Program-made: the position numbers and the translations under genes
Source of the DNA: Eublepharis macularius
Lineage: Eukaryota; Chordata; Lepidosauria; Squamata; Eublepharidae
DNA: 64,000 bases
Assembly (NCBI RefSeq): GCF_028583425.1
Contig: NC_072794.1
Span: 30,315,232 to 30,379,231, forward strand
Direction: 5' to 3'
Shown: piece by piece, positions 23,696 to 35,967 of the stretch
Numbering within the stretch: position 1 is the stretch's first letter
How the letters are laid out: the number at the start of each line of letters is the position of its first letter
The notes under the pieces: generated by a model
What the model was told of the DNA's origin: nothing
Database searches by the model: none
Seen by the model: the letters and a program-made list of their open reading frames with translations, nothing else

Positions 23696-26333
23696 TGGCA
23701 AGTTGTACACATACACAGCAGACTCAGGGAGACAGCTGCAGGACTTCACATTCTGAAGGTTATTTTTCACAAGCTAAGAACTATGAAACATCTTTCTCCT
23801 CTAGAGAAGACGTCATCTTCTTTGCCCTTCTCTGAGCACTGGAAAAAATGCTGGACCAATCCAGCTAAAGTTGGTTGCATCTATGTCCCACAGAAAGCAA
23901 TGAGATTTAAGTTAGTTGCCTTTATTTAAAGAGGTATTAAAATATGCAAGAGATTCACTTCACTTCCCCTTTGAATCACAGTTTGGCAAGGATGAAATGC
24001 TGCTGACTTCAACTGAATGGGAAAACTTGGCTGCCGGCATGTTTGCACTGCACTACAGATTCCAAAGAAAAACCAGATCTGCCATAACTGCTCCGTGGCT
24101 GAGATCACAGTATAAATCAGTCCCTAGATCACTGTGCCTGAACTGGGCTGGTGGAGCCAATTACAAAGGTCACTACTGGTGGTAAGGGGCATGATACACG
24201 ATTGAATACGAAAGAAATCTATATAAAGAAGCAGTTAGTAAGCATTGGCACAGGGTTTTATTGTTCCCAATAATAAGGCCTTCCTATTTTTGCCACTTTC
24301 TTTCAAAAACTGCTAGCGTAGATGGGAATGAACTATGTTAGGCATTACTACACAAAATATTAGGCGGCTGAAACCAGCATTTGCAATAGACAGTAAAACT
24401 AGCCTTGTAAATAAGTTTTGTTACTTGCTTGCCTGCCAAGATAGATTTGTGCCTGTCACTTACGATTTAAAAGAAAAAAAAAGAATCAACTTTAGAATAA
24501 GGAAGTTACCTAGGTTTCAAGTTTTTGTTTGCTTTTCAGGGTTTCTAAGGGGAGGGAGAATTAAGGTGGGGGGGAAGAAAGAGGATATTTTCTCAGATTT
24601 TCAGCAGATTCAGCTCCATTAGGTACCGATAGGAACTTTCAACCAGCTTCCTGCTGCCCTCTGCCCCATTGGGCCCTCCCCTCCCCGTCTGCTAGGCAGA
24701 ATCTCCTGATGTTCAGGCTCTGTTCCTTGTTTCATAGGGCCTGATTCTCGGGCCATCCCTCTTTTGATCTAATAACACGGACAAGGCCCTTGTCACAGGT
24801 ATTTAGATAAATGATGATTTCCAAGACTGATAAAAATAAGCCATATTCTTTTCAGAAACCCCATACTTTGCCAGTGACATTCTGCCAGCCAGAGTGATCT
24901 ACGTGTGTATTCACACTTAATGTGAATGCTTTCATTTTAGAAACACAATCTGAAGGGGGGGGGTTTCTCTCTGCAGGATTTTAATCCATTTTTGTTCTTC
25001 TTTATTTTGTTGCAGATCTGGAAAAATAGGCGGGGACAGAAAATATGGGGCAAAATGTGCAGAAGCAGATAAACCAGGATCGCTACTGAGTGAAGGGCCA
25101 CTCCTTTAATACCAAGACCTTCCACATCTCTCTAAAGATCCTAAGATATTAGCAGAAACTAGCCTCTTGTTTCTGGGAATGACTCTCTCGCCCCAGAGGC
25201 TACAAACATGCTCTTTGAACAAATGGTCACAGTCTCAAGAGTGTATGGCAAATACTCACTATTGTCAAAGGAGCATACGATCACCAGAGATCTAAATCCT
25301 CTGAGTTCTTTGTACATATAATGTACAAAAGAACGATTAATGATACTCCGGACCCAGTGATTTTTAGCTACAAGCTGCAAACCTCACTTCAAAATGAGAT
25401 TTGGGCAAGAACATTGGCTCCTTCGCATGCAATGAGAAATCATAACGTCTTTACAGTGGCATTTAAAGACCTTTTTCACAAGCTTATCTTTCTTTTAAAA
25501 TCAAGCCCTGGCTACGATGGTTCTGGCCAGGGACTATAAGGAGGAGCCTATAGGCAACCAAATAATCACCAGCGTGACCCCTGGGCTGCTCCTCTGTTCA
25601 CAGTATTAGTACAGTAAGGACTTGTTCAAGAAACTCACAGCTCCACAAAGACCACATTCAATATTCCACTTCAATTCTGTGCCACCTAAACAAGGATGGA
25701 TTCTGATGCATTCTGCTTAACAGAAAACTTTTTTGTTTAGCCATTACTACATTACCACCAACTCAGCAGAGAAACATTCCCATATAACAATATATAACAT
25801 ATGAATAGATAAATAAACATATGCCTTACAGTTTGGTAATAATTTTTAAAGTTCTATTTTTAAATGCTTAAAAACTTTTTTTTCTTTTAAAGTAGCTAGA
25901 AATATTTTCTCCAATGTTCTTTAGTGTAAAATTTCTCTTTTTTTTGGTAAATTTGAAAGCTATGACTAAAGCAGCATATATATTCACATCCCCATTTCTC
26001 CTCTCCCCTCCCACTTCAATCGGAGTGAGAATTTGTAGGGAGGGGAATGTCTCTTCTAACTCTTTAAGATATTATGAGCTGACTTATTTTGGATGGTTCT
26101 TTTCCTGCAGCTACGAAGAAATAATTCACTGGTTGCTGCATTCTACTATGAGGAAAGGTGTGGAGTGCAAGAACGCTAAAAAGAAATGAAAAATAAAATC
26201 AAAGAACTCTCCATTTTTGTTTATTCTTCCAGCCAAATAAGAATTAAGAAACATACCCTCATTTTTACAAGCACGAACGCTTGTGGCACATTATCACAAT
26301 GAAACAGCACAAGGCTGTCTCATCAAGGGCAGC

Positions 26334-26343
26334 TTTATTTATT
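26334..26343 (-). terminator. ZBTB37: Candidate ZBTB37 polyadenylation signal
   Basis: On the minus strand two overlapping AATAAA hexamers occur (AATAAATAAA), about 1.5 kb after the stop codon. Cleavage would fall near 26315. The signal is chosen on sequence alone, and other sites may be used. Confidence 0.4.
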
Positions 26344-27546
26344 TTTTTTAAGTTTTCAAACCTTTCACTCCTCTTTTCTTTCCCCACTGGCTTCTATTTC
26401 AGAGCCACATAATCAGCACAGTATCAATTACCAACTGCAAAACCCAAAACGTTTTTTCTTCTTTTTTACGTCAATGCGACTCAACACCAGAACTCCAGCA
26501 GAACTTTAAAAACTGCTGCATGTTTTTGCACAATACTCTTCAACACATTTTCAAGGTATTTGCTCTTCTACACCTGTATCCGCTTCACTTATAAACAACA
26601 TATCAGAAAACAGCAATATAGGCAATCTCTATCACTCGGTTTGACGGATGCACCCTTCCCTTTGCCAGCAACTTCAAATGTAAAATACTGCACCGGCTCA
26701 AGAAAGCAATGCCTTGCTTGGAGGCCTTGTAAATTTGACCCTCCTGAATCATCATTATTAATAAACGAGAAATGTTTTTTGCATTTTTTTGCATACAAAA
26801 ATACCAAGTAAGGAGTTGCTAACAAACCATCTTTCCCCCTCCCCTAAGGATTTAACGATTTTGATATACAAATATTGCTGCGATATTTGATCAAGTGCAA
26901 CGGAGGCAAACAATGCGCTTTGGGGCAAGCCACTGTCTTAATAACATATCTTGACTGGAAACCTGCCCCTCCTTTTTTCTGGCCTTTGCACCATGCAGGG
27001 ACTGACCAGGAATTTCAAAGTGTTCTATGCTGTCCATGTTTAGCAAACCGAAAACAATCAACCACCCAAACATGGCTGAAAAGTTCACAGCTGCTACCCT
27101 CGTTTTTCAGTAGCTTAGTTATTTAAATATTGTATCACCTCTAAAATACTGCTCAAAAAAAGGTTGCCTTCCTCATAATAAAACAGACAAGGCAACTCAC
27201 CTTGAATGGGCAAGCAAAAAAAAAAGCCCTTAGGTAATGTGTTATTTTTTTTAAAAAGACACACCAAAATAAAATGAGATAAAATACACACAGGCAAGGT
27301 AGTTTCTACCAGGACAGCCACACTCTTCTCAGAAAAGTATTACCTGGGAGATTAGGGGGTGGGTTAGAAAGGGAGACGTAACCAGTTCTTGTCCCCTTGG
27401 CTCCTATGGTGGTACAACAACTCAGATGGAATACCGATCTGACACTCTGCACTCACTGCAACTTAGACCTCTGAAGCCCACAGGACAACCGTGTCAGAGG
27501 AGCTGTTGCCAAGAAATAAAAAGAATGCTCCTCTTGGATCACTACT

Positions 27547-27597
27547 GAATATATATATATACATATACATATATACATATATATATATATATATTTA
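27547..27597. repeat. (TA)n / (TATACA)n tract
   Basis: This alternating AT tract lies in the putative ZBTB37 3' UTR. Confidence 0.9.
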
Positions 27598-27858
27598 TTT
27601 AAAAAGCCCAAAAAAAGCTGTCAATCCCTGAATCAGAGGTTGGTTTGACCAAGTTTTTGACCCCACCCCCAGGAGATAGGAAGAGGGGGGGGTAAGGTTT
27701 TAGCACTTTGTTATCATTTCTCTTCTATTTTGGCAACATCTCAGGAGCTTCTTTGTCCGGCGGTGACTTTATACGAAGCAGAACGCCATCTCACCATCTC
27801 AATGTGGTCTGCTTACATGCCAAGAGAGGGTTCCTCCTCATCCACTTTGCATTCCACC

Positions 27859-28347
27859 TCAATCTGGCCCAGTGGTGGACACAGAACCCTGTGCTGTCTC
27901 CCCCACCGCACCAGCTTCCTCCCGAAGGGGAGACTCTTCCTCTGTCTGCCCCCGTGATGTGACAGTGGTCTCTGGGGAGATGCTGTGTGGCCCCTCCAGA
28001 GGCATGCAGCCAGGGTGATTCTTACGAAAGTGCTGGTTGAGGATGGCCTGGAAAGGGAAGCTCTTCCCGCAGACGTGACAGTGAAAAGGCTTGTTGCCCG
28101 TGTGTTTGCGGATGTGATACTCCAGCTGATCCTTGCGGGTATATTTTTTACCACACATACGGCAAACAAAGGGTGTGATTCCCATGTGGAGTCGCATGTG
28201 CCGGTCCAGGCTGCCCTTCTGATTGAAAGATTTGGCGCAGTAGATGCATGTGAGACGCGGGTTGTAGCGAAACCACCGTTCAGATACTTCCTGTTCACGG
28301 AGATATTCCACGTAGCCGCTCACCCCAACTATCGCAGATTCTTCCAC
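27859..28347 (-). CDS. ZBTB37: ZBTB37 last coding exon, three C2H2 fingers
   Basis: ZBTB37 is a nuclear BTB zinc-finger protein presumed to bind DNA and regulate transcription; its targets are not established here. This exon starts VEESAIVGVSGYVEY after the acceptor TTTTAG and ends STTGPD with TGA at 27859-27861. It encodes residues 342-503. Three C2H2 fingers are visible at about 375-395 (CIYC...HMRLH), 403-423 (CRMC...HIRKH) and 431-452 (CHVC...HFRKNH). All metal ligands and the TGNKPF-type linkers are intact. The match to human is close throughout. Confidence 0.97.
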   Translation of the reverse strand: MEESAIVGVSGYVEYLREQEVSERWFRYNPRLTCIYCAKSFNQKGSLDRHMRLHMGITPFVCRMCGKKYTRKDQLEYHIRKHTGNKPFHCHVCGKSFPFQAILNQHFRKNHPGCMPLEGPHSISPETTVTSRGQTEEESPLREEAGAVGETAQGSVSTTGPD

Positions 28348-29894
28348 CTAAAATAAAAACATTACAGATATAAGAGGAAATATAATGAGCTAGGCTGCAT
28401 TCTTTCTTAAGCCAATGATTCCAGCCCCTGAACAGAATGCTTTTAAGTTATCTGACATCCAAAGATGATGAGCGCTAGTGTGGGAAGACCCACCTTCCAA
28501 CCCACACTCTGGGGGAAAGTTGCCTTTTGTTTATTCCTGTCTTCGTCCATACATATCTAAAGCAGGCTGCAGGAATGTAGTTTGCATCAAGAGGTAAGGG
28601 AGACGAGCCCTACCCTCTCCAATGATCCACTATTCCGGGCAGTTTCCCCTGCATCCTGGTTCACTTCTGGTGTTGGAACCACGCTGGGAGAAAAGTGGCT
28701 GCAGCAACAGAGACTGGGGAGAGGAGTGGGCACAGCTGTAGGTCCTTTCACCCACCGCATGCCCACTTAATCAAAAATCAAATTTCCACCATTCTCTGCT
28801 TGGTGCATGAATGAGGCAGGTATGGGAACAAGAAAAGAGGGCTTGAGAGGAGTGTAGTGTTTAAGGACTGAACGAAACATAATTAGAAAGGAGTCACCAC
28901 AGCATCAGTACAGTCACAAAAATATTCATAGCTACAGGCAATTATACAAATACAATTAAAAGAGGAGTTACTGAAATATTTCAGATGTGTCATGTTAAAA
29001 GACCAGATAAATATATTCTCTCCACAAATGTCTAAAGTAATGGGGTGACAGGTATCTTTCAAGAATCACTCTTAAAGCCCTTGACCAAGATTCTACCCAT
29101 TAACTCTTGCAGCAGGGGAAACTTGGAGCACAGCTAAATCTACAAAACTTAAACTGGTCAAAGACCATTGAGTCAGTGGATTATTGGGAAGTAAACAGGA
29201 AGGAAGAGAGGCACAGTCCAAGATACACTGAGCCCATGCAGCACAGGGCTTTGTAGATTAAAGAACCCCAGATTGTGTATCTGCTTCTCTAGTGGCTATG
29301 AAATGCACCACTGATGAGCAGCCCTAGTCCTGGGAGTGAAAGAGATCAATAGGCAAGCATTAGACATTAATGCTTTTCCCCTACAAGCTTTGAACTGGAT
29401 CCTATGAAATGCAAGCACAAGAGCGCCCATGGATGCAGATCATTCTCATCTTCCCCTTCTCCTAGCAGCCTTCCCAAGACTATGCTTGGAGCCAAAGGAA
29501 TTCTGTGAACAAAATCCCACAGGATTCCCACAGGGGGCGGGGGGGGGGAAGTTGCTGTAAAGACAGAGAATCATACAATGTTGCCTCTCCTTGTTCTCCT
29601 GCAAGCAGAGTTTCTGACCATGTAAGACTTTCCACTGTCATGAGAGAGAAGTGTGGACAACACAGCCACATTTCCTCCTCTTCACAACAGTCCCCCCCCC
29701 CCACAGCATTTTGTCCACAGCGCTCCCAGAAGCCTCAGGAGGACAGTGGGGGGAAGGAGGAGGTAGGAAAATGACACGGCTGCCAACACCTTCATTCATC
29801 GTTTATAGGGTCCAACCCTGTGTGTGTGAAAAAAGTGGTCACATTTGAAGGGGCCCTGAGAGGGGACATTACAGAAGTTTAAAAAAATGTGTGA

Positions 29895-30210
29895 AACTAG
29901 TGTTTAGGAATATTGATTAAAATGTGAAATTCCCTGCCAGAACGTAGTGATGACCAAAGGCATAGATGGCTTTAAAGGGGGACAGATTTACAGAAAATAG
30001 GCCTATCGCTGGCTACTGGCCATGGCAGCTAAAGGGGACTTCCATATTCAGGGGCAATACATCTCTGAATACCAGTGCCAAAGGGCAGCATCAGGAAAGG
30101 CCTCGGCTTCTATGCCTTATTGTTGGCCCTCTAGAGTCGGCCACTGTATGAGACATGATAGTGCATTCGATGGACCACTGTTCTGATCCAGCGGGGCTCT
30201 TCTTATGTTC
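29895..30210 (+). mobile_element. CR1-type LINE 3' end
   Basis: It carries 'attccctgccagaacgtag', 'gatggctttaaa', then 'atggaccactgttctgatcc' and the ending 'ctcttcttatgttctt'. This is a CR1-like 3' untranslated consensus common in squamates, on the plus strand. No reverse transcriptase is left. Confidence 0.6.
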
Positions 30211-30289
30211 TTAATACGTCTCGTTCCAAAATTCAAAGGAATCCAATGAAACAGACTGGTTGCAGGTCCAGAATGAAACGAAAGAACTA

Positions 30290-30575
30290 TTTCTTCATGT
30301 AACCCATAATTTGCTTAAGGAGTTCACGGCCAATGGACACTGTCATGGCCACTAACATAGATGGCTTTTTAAAAAGGATTTTAGGGTGGGGGGAGAATCA
30401 CAGTGTAGGTCTGCTAACGCCATTGAGAGTTAAAAATGGGACCTTCAGTGTTCAGAAGCAGGATACCTCTGACTGACAGTTACTGGGGGGCAAAGAATAG
30501 GAGATGGCCCTCTCCTCCATGTCTTGCCTGCAAGTTTCCCAAGGTTTCTAGCCAGCCTCTGTCAGAAAAATATTT
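30290..30575 (+). mobile_element. CR1-type LINE 3' fragment
   Basis: This second, more diverged copy lies just downstream of the previous one in the same orientation ('ggccactaacatagatggct', 'gcctgcaagtttccc'). It lacks the terminal tail. The two may be separate insertions or a duplication. Confidence 0.5.
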
Positions 30576-31474
30576 GGGAGCTGTGGACAGCCAACAATGT
30601 ATTCTTTCTGGCCACAGAAAGCCAGAGATCTCACATGTGCAGGATCAAGCAACAGAGACATGCTACTACAACATATCAGAGCAAGGAAGAACAGCCTCAT
30701 TATGCAAAATAAGTCATGTAGAAAATCATGATTTAGCTTTACTTAGTATACCTGATTCTGCTAGAAATTTTTGGCTATGCAAATTAATAATTAACTCAGG
30801 GATGTGTTGTCACAACGGAAGGTGAACACTCTTAAAATGGCTACTTCTCAGCATCCTACTTTTTACGCAATGCAGTGTGAAAACAAGAGTTTGTGACATG
30901 CAAGAATCTGGCACACTGTTGGGCTCTCACACAGGTTCATCTCTTTCCAGACAAATGATTAAATGGCTTTTAAAAGGGATTAGAAAAATAGTTGTGGGTC
31001 AACCATTTCTGAAACTATAATACCCACTGGAAAAGTGAAGAGATCGATGTGTACCATAAAGTCACCTTCCACTGGACAGGTCCAATAGAGAAAGTGACAG
31101 AATGCCAGTGTTTGTCAGCTTTAGCTCCCAGATAAAAACCTCTCCAGCACAACCATCAAGGATCTACTGGCTCTCTGGGACAATCATCTTTCCTTCTCAT
31201 GGGTCTTTGCAGTGGAAGGCCTGTCTTTGCTTACAGACAGCCTCTCCCCACACCTGAAGCAATATGCATAATAGATCATCCAACAAAGATATGATCTCAA
31301 GGGCAAGCACTTTTAATCAAATCCCAGTACCAATTCTGCCCCCATATGTACCTGAACATCACCAAAGAACTAAGCAATGTCTTCAAAGACTCATTTACAT
31401 GTACATTTTCTACTTATGCTTAACAGCAACTACTTAAGGTTCCTCTTCCTTCTCAAAGTCAGTTTCAACAAATA

Positions 31475-31640
31475 TAAGCAGGCGCCTAGTGGCACCCTCA
31501 ACAACAAGATTTAAGTTCCAGTGTAAGCTTCTGTGGGCTAGAGCGCATAACATCCGAAAAGTAGACTGGAGTCCCCAAAGCTTATTCTGGAATAAAATTT
31601 TGTTCATTTTCTAGGGTTACAAGGCTCCTGTTTATCACTT
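31475..31640 (+). repeat. Dispersed repeat of unknown class
   Basis: It starts near 'gcgcctagtggcaccctcaa' and contains 'taagcttctgtgggctagag'. It resembles a sauropsid repeat with 'agtggcaccttaaagac' and 'gcataagctttcgtgggct'. Related pieces are at 15930-16010 and 16568-16625 (minus). I cannot name the class. Confidence 0.45.
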
Positions 31641-31839
31641 TTCTTAGGCTTTCTAAAGTTATATTGCTAATTTTTATTGCTAAGCTTTTTAAACTTCCTA
31701 CCATTCCCAACCTATGTCATGAATTATAACTGACTGGGCAGGCCCTTTATGTTTTTTTTCCTAATTGTGAAGTGTATCGTTATAAGTATATACTATATAT
31801 CTCAAAACTTTTGAGAAAAATGAAGCACGGGAAACCCAC

Positions 31840-31939
31840 CTGGGAGTTAGGTTGCTTGGGTTCATCCATTCGCCATGGAGACTCACTTTTTGACCTGTAC
31901 CGCTCATTTACAGTAACCACACTACCAGAAGGGCTAAAT
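31840..31939 (-). CDS. ZBTB37: ZBTB37 middle coding exon (100 bp)
   Basis: This short exon joins the BTB exon to the zinc-finger exon. On the minus strand the acceptor CTGTAG precedes it and the donor GTGGGT follows. One base completes an Arg codon (AG|A), then come 33 codons: FSPSGSVVTVNERYRSKS...DEPKQPNSQ. It closely matches the human linker segment. It is too short to stand out as an open frame and was found from the splice phases. Confidence 0.94.
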
Positions 31940-32859
31940 CTACAGATAAAGCAGAGGTGAATGGTTAGTTATGCTATATAATTAAAACAGGGAGATGAGA
32001 AACAATGCACGTTCCATATTACAAACTTCTTGATAATATAGTGGAGGGGAGAGAATATGGAACAGATTATGATCTTAGGCAGATTGTTTCTAGGCTGCAA
32101 ATAAATGTAAATTAATATAAAACTATAACTGTGAAGTGTATGTCGCAATTCAGTTTCTTGGGACAAGGGAATTATTTAGGATGAGAGTAATGGATGGACA
32201 ATACCTCAAGGCAGCTCACCCAAGCAAGAGGTTCACAGATGCTGGATGGTAAGAAACTCTGGGAAGGAAAGTAATTCAGAACAGAATTGCTCCTAAAGCT
32301 CTTTCAGACTGTTTTCCATACTGTCTGTTGACGCATGTTCCACCATTTACAAGGAGCAGCACTCCCATCTTCAAAAGGGAGCTTGGATATGGAGTTAAAG
32401 AGAAGAACTTAGCAGTAATCACAACAAGAGCAACAGATGCTTGAGATGCACAATGTTCAAGAATCACTTCTTTTGTGAGGACAGCCATTTGAACTCCAAG
32501 AGGGGGGGGGGGACAATTCAGCCACACCAACACATGGTTAAGGAAACCTAACTATGTTTTACCATATTTGAATTAACTAATCACGGTCAGTGACCACAAG
32601 GCAAAGCAGGGCTTGAAATGGGTGAGCACAGCTTGGGCTAATTATGGTCTGGCATGAGGTTGGCACTGAATCAAACAGGTGTTCAACTGACTTTTGTGTG
32701 TATATGGGAGAAAGAACAAGGATTAAGCTAGTTGAGGGTTTTAAACATATATTATATTTTTAATCTATGTACTATACAGGGATATGGACTACTGACTATA
32801 CTATACTGTGTGTTGTGACAAAAATGCTCCTATTGGGTAGATTTTATGTAGTTTAGTAT

Positions 32860-33062
32860 GTCATGCTAAATCGCTTATCTTTTGTTTCATCAGTTTGAGC
32901 TCTGTATCAGATTTCTGCTTGTTCTCATATTTCTGTAACCAATACTCTATTGTATTGTTTACTGAATGTCCCAGATGTTGATTTTATTGACTTCCACTGT
33001 GTAATCCGCCTTGAGTCTCAGTGAGAAAGGCGGACTATAAGCAAACAAACCATAAAATACTT
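32860..33062 (+). mobile_element. LINE 3' end, 'ccgccttgagtctcagtgag' family
   Basis: It ends 'gtaatccgccttgagtctca' then 'gtgagaaaggcggactataa', a short 3' stem-loop with 'ccgcctt' against 'aaggcgg'. The same end occurs at 40555-40605 and, degraded, at 41425-41465. The copy at 39905-40605 still has C-terminal L2-like coding sequence, which places the family. Confidence 0.6.
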
Positions 33063-33159
33063 CAGGATTATCAGGCTACTTACAAACACAAAGAGATAAA
33101 CTGAAGCCGACCATTGGTTTAGACCAAATGCAGTGGAGATTAATCAATACTAGCACTAG

Positions 33160-33388
33160 AGTGGCCAGTATGGTGCAGTGATTATAGTGTCAGACTAGGA
33201 TCTGGGAAACCCAGATTCAAATCTCCACTCTGCCATCGAAGCCTGCCTGGTGAGTGTGGACCAGCTACACATTCAGATTAACCTACTTCACAGAATTGCT
33301 GTGAGGATAAAATGGAGGGGAGCATGTTGTAAACCAACTTGTTTCTCAATTGGTGAGCAAAATGAGGTACAAATGAATAAATAAAAAC
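33160..33388 (+). mobile_element. tRNA-derived SINE (plus strand)
   Basis: The head 'agtggccagtatggtgcagt' carries an A-box-like segment, and 'cagattcaaatctcc' is B-box-like. The body has 'ttgctgtgaggataaaatgg' and the tail 'atgaataaataaaa'. It is the same family as 5385-5635 and 16925-17145. Confidence 0.7.
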
Positions 33389-33781
33389 ATATCAACATGT
33401 ATACAGAAAGTCTCTGGCTATTACCATACAAACTGTTTGCAAGAAAAGCCTATGATCTATCCAAAAATTGTTCATATCCACACTTTTAAAGGTACATGAT
33501 CCTTTCATAACATCTGGTTCTCCCGCCCCCTCCCTGCCCCATATACATCAGGGACACAACAGGCCAGATCTCTTTTGGATTGCCAAGAATATCTGCTGAG
33601 GGATGGACTCCCACCACTACACTACAATTGCCCAGATCAATTTTTGGGTTCTTCTGCTGTTGAATCCGCTATTACCAACAGTATCATTCCTTTGAACAAG
33701 CGTCATCCTCTCCCCTTGTCTTTAACTTCCTTGCGTCAGCCCACTCTTGGAAGGAAATCAGTGTAAAATGGGGAAACTCAC

Positions 33782-34704
33782 CTCTCAATCTCAGTGCTGG
33801 TTGGCCTAGCCACTTTTGCTCCTGATGACCCTAGGGTGTAACTTTCTTGTCCCACTGATCCGTGGCCTGTGGTGTCAATCACCATGGCAGTGACCTCCTC
33901 AGCGCTGCTCCCATCTTCTCCAGATGGCTGATTCTCCGTCCCCAGCCACTCTTCCAGGTTTTCCGTTTTGATCCGTACAGCGCCAAGGACTTTGACGTCA
34001 TCATCGCCCTGCCCACCGTGATCAGCGACTCCCGTTTCCACATACCACTGTCCTGCCCTATTAATCCTCAGTATGGGCTCCCTGCTCTCCACGTCTGAAC
34101 TCTGCTCTATTATCTGAGGGCTTGTAGACTCCTCAGGAGGACTAAGTTCCCGAATGTCCAATACTGTACTGACCTGACCCATGCGGCTCCCTTTTGGAGT
34201 ACTGTGGTGTGGACTCAGAGAGCGATTCAGGGATGGAGAAGCCTGGTGAGATTCTGGAGGCCTCTCCTGATGCTTTGCTCTGGTCTGGCTCAATTCTGCT
34301 TCAACCTCAGTCACATTGATTTTGAAATGAATGCCCTCCAAGATCTGTGTGCACTTGTCTATAATGTGCTGCATCTGCAAGAAGCTGGCCGCAGTCAGAT
34401 AGCTTATGATGTCAGCCAGCTGGAGGCATATCCGCCCAGTGTAGCAAAAAGAGAGAAGCTGCTCAAACACGGTGGGGTTCTTGATGACGGAGATGGAGAC
34501 CGTACTCATTTCGTTAAGGGACATGTGGTCCCGGAAGTAAGGCGAACTAGCAGCCAGCACCACCTTGTGCGCCCGGAAGGCCTGGCCCTGCACGTTGACC
34601 ACAATGTCACACAGCCGGCCCTGCATGCGCAGCTGGTTGAGGTGGCTCAGGACAGAATTGCTGAAGTCAGGAATCTCCAGCTGAACGTTCCCACTTTTCT
34701 CCAT
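33782..34704 (-). CDS. ZBTB37: ZBTB37 first coding exon, BTB/POZ domain
   Basis: The start ATG is at 34704-34702 (MEKSGNVQLEIPDFS). An in-frame upstream Met at 34755 lies beyond the splice acceptor at 34733 and is intronic, so it was rejected. The exon gives 307 codons plus two bases and ends ...STEIE(R) before GTGAGT. The BTB/POZ domain spans about residues 24-125 (GRLCDIVVNVQGQAFRAHK, then SSPYFRDHM), a dimerisation and corepressor-binding fold. After it come an acidic, Ser/Pro-rich linker and IKTENLEEW, which fits a SUMO consensus. With the other exons the protein totals 503 residues, the human length. Confidence 0.97.
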
Positions 34705-34732
34705 GACGGCCCCCGTGGCAGGCGGAGCTACC
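34705..34732 (-). other. ZBTB37: ZBTB37 5' UTR part of first coding exon
   Basis: On the minus strand the sequence TTATTAG|GG gives a splice acceptor at 34733-34734, leaving 28 bases of 5' UTR before the ATG. A second AG a few bases later (GGGTAG) could be used instead. Confidence 0.65.
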
Positions 34733-35540
34733 CTAATAACAAAAAATGGCACCACAGGTTGTATTAGAAAGGATCTCTCTTTATGGCTGGCTTCTCATAC
34801 TATACGATGTGAGAAAAACCACAGTGTCCAAAAAGACATGATACATTTGCAGGCATTTTCAGATACAAGTATGACTCAGCGGGTGTTTAGGCCTTAAAAT
34901 ACACATAACAAGGGACTCTTAGAGGACCTCTTGCTCAAAATAAGTTGCATAATACTATAAGGGATAGTATTACACCTGACCCTACAAAAGCCCTCCTCCG
35001 CCCTTCCCAAAAGACCTGGCCATCTAATGGTATATAACATCTGAATTTGTTTATTTAAAACATAAACCCACCCTTCTTCCAAATAACTGGGACTCAAGAG
35101 AGGTGACATCAATAAGAATGATACAAAACATGATTCTTAAAATGAACAAAATTAAAACAGCCATTAGAAAAAACTTTACAACTGAAGGCACAGGGCAATC
35201 ATCTTGAAATGCCAAAGAGTTCCATTTTACAGGCCCTCCAGAGACACAAGACCTTCTAATTCCCTCTGGAAGACTGTTCTGCAACATTAGAGCAGCCACC
35301 GAAAAATGCTCACAAGTGGGAAGTAAACAAAATATATTCATGCAAGGGTCAAAACAATTAAAAGGCACTCTGTGCTGAGCAAAGCTGCCACATGAGCTTA
35401 TATCAGGAGAGGCAGTCTTGAACTCAACACCCTTAAATATTCACATTCACAATCACAAACATGACAAACTCTGGCTCTTTTCACCAACAATCACTGTTAT
35501 TAACCACAGACATGCTATGCGGTCCTACACGCAAACCCGC

Positions 35541-35735
35541 CTTATAGTGAATCAGACCACTGGTCTATCAAGGTCATTATTGTATACTCAGAGGAGAGCA
35601 GCTCCCCAAGGTCTCAGGCAGAGGTCTTTTATATCACCTACTACCTGGTCCTTTTAACTGCAGATGCTGGGATTGAACATGGGACCTTCTGCATGCAAAG
35701 CAGAGGCTCTTCCTCTGAGCCACAGCATTCCTACC
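35541..35735 (-). mobile_element. tRNA-derived SINE, second family (minus strand)
   Basis: Minus-strand reading gives 'tgtggctcagaggaagagcc' (A-box-like) and 'gttcaatcccagcatctgc' (B-box-like). It then runs through 'tctgcctgagaccttgggga' to 'ccagtggtctgattcactat'. A related plus-strand copy is at 52336-52480. It differs from the 5385/16925/33160 family. Confidence 0.65.
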
Positions 35736-35967
35736 TAGTCTGTTTAGGAGATCAACTCACATCTTGCTGATGAAAATGGAAGCTGCAAATTGAATCACCA
35801 AATTTAATCAAAGGAGGATGCTCAAAACTTATTACTGGTAGACACTGCAAGCCTAAAAAACAGTTTCCTGAAAATAAGTCCCACTGAATATATCTCAGAA
35901 GGATTCTCAATAGACCTGCTTAGGATGGCACTGTGGCATTAGGGTGGATGATGAGTAGAGGGCACAG

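Larger units (their letters stand above)
21899..27858 (-). other. ZBTB37: Probable ZBTB37 3' UTR region
   Basis: This is the sequence downstream (minus strand) of the ZBTB37 stop codon. At least the first 260 to 1500 bases should be 3' UTR: AATAAA signals occur on the minus strand at 27594-27599 and as an overlapping pair at 26334-26343. A GGATCC-bounded repeat sits at 23525-23695, and a (TA)n tract at 27547-27597. Otherwise clear transposons are fewer than in the introns, which fits a long UTR but does not prove it. Confidence 0.45.
28348..31839 (-). other. ZBTB37 intron
   Basis: This 3.5-kb intron holds two CR1-type fragments (29895-30210 and 30290-30575) and a dispersed repeat at 31475-31640. 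A G-run and a C-run (29526-29549 and 29693-29702) flank nothing recognisable. Confidence 0.7.
31940..33781 (-). other. ZBTB37 intron
   Basis: This intron contains a LINE 3' end (32860-33062) and a tRNA-derived SINE (33160-33388). A nine- to ten-base G run is near 32503. Nothing else is recognised. Confidence 0.7.

Noticed and set aside
27813-28298. A 161-codon minus-strand frame and plus-strand frames over the same bases
   Set aside because: They are alternative frames of the ZBTB37 zinc-finger exon; the finger-encoding frame at 27859-28347 is the real one.
34702-34755. Upstream in-frame Met as the ZBTB37 start
   Set aside because: The 17 extra codons cross the splice acceptor at 34733-34734, so they are intronic. 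MEKSGN matches the known N terminus.
34204-34767. A 187-codon plus-strand open frame
   Set aside because: It lies antisense over the ZBTB37 BTB exon. Its composition mirrors that exon and it has no recognisable product.
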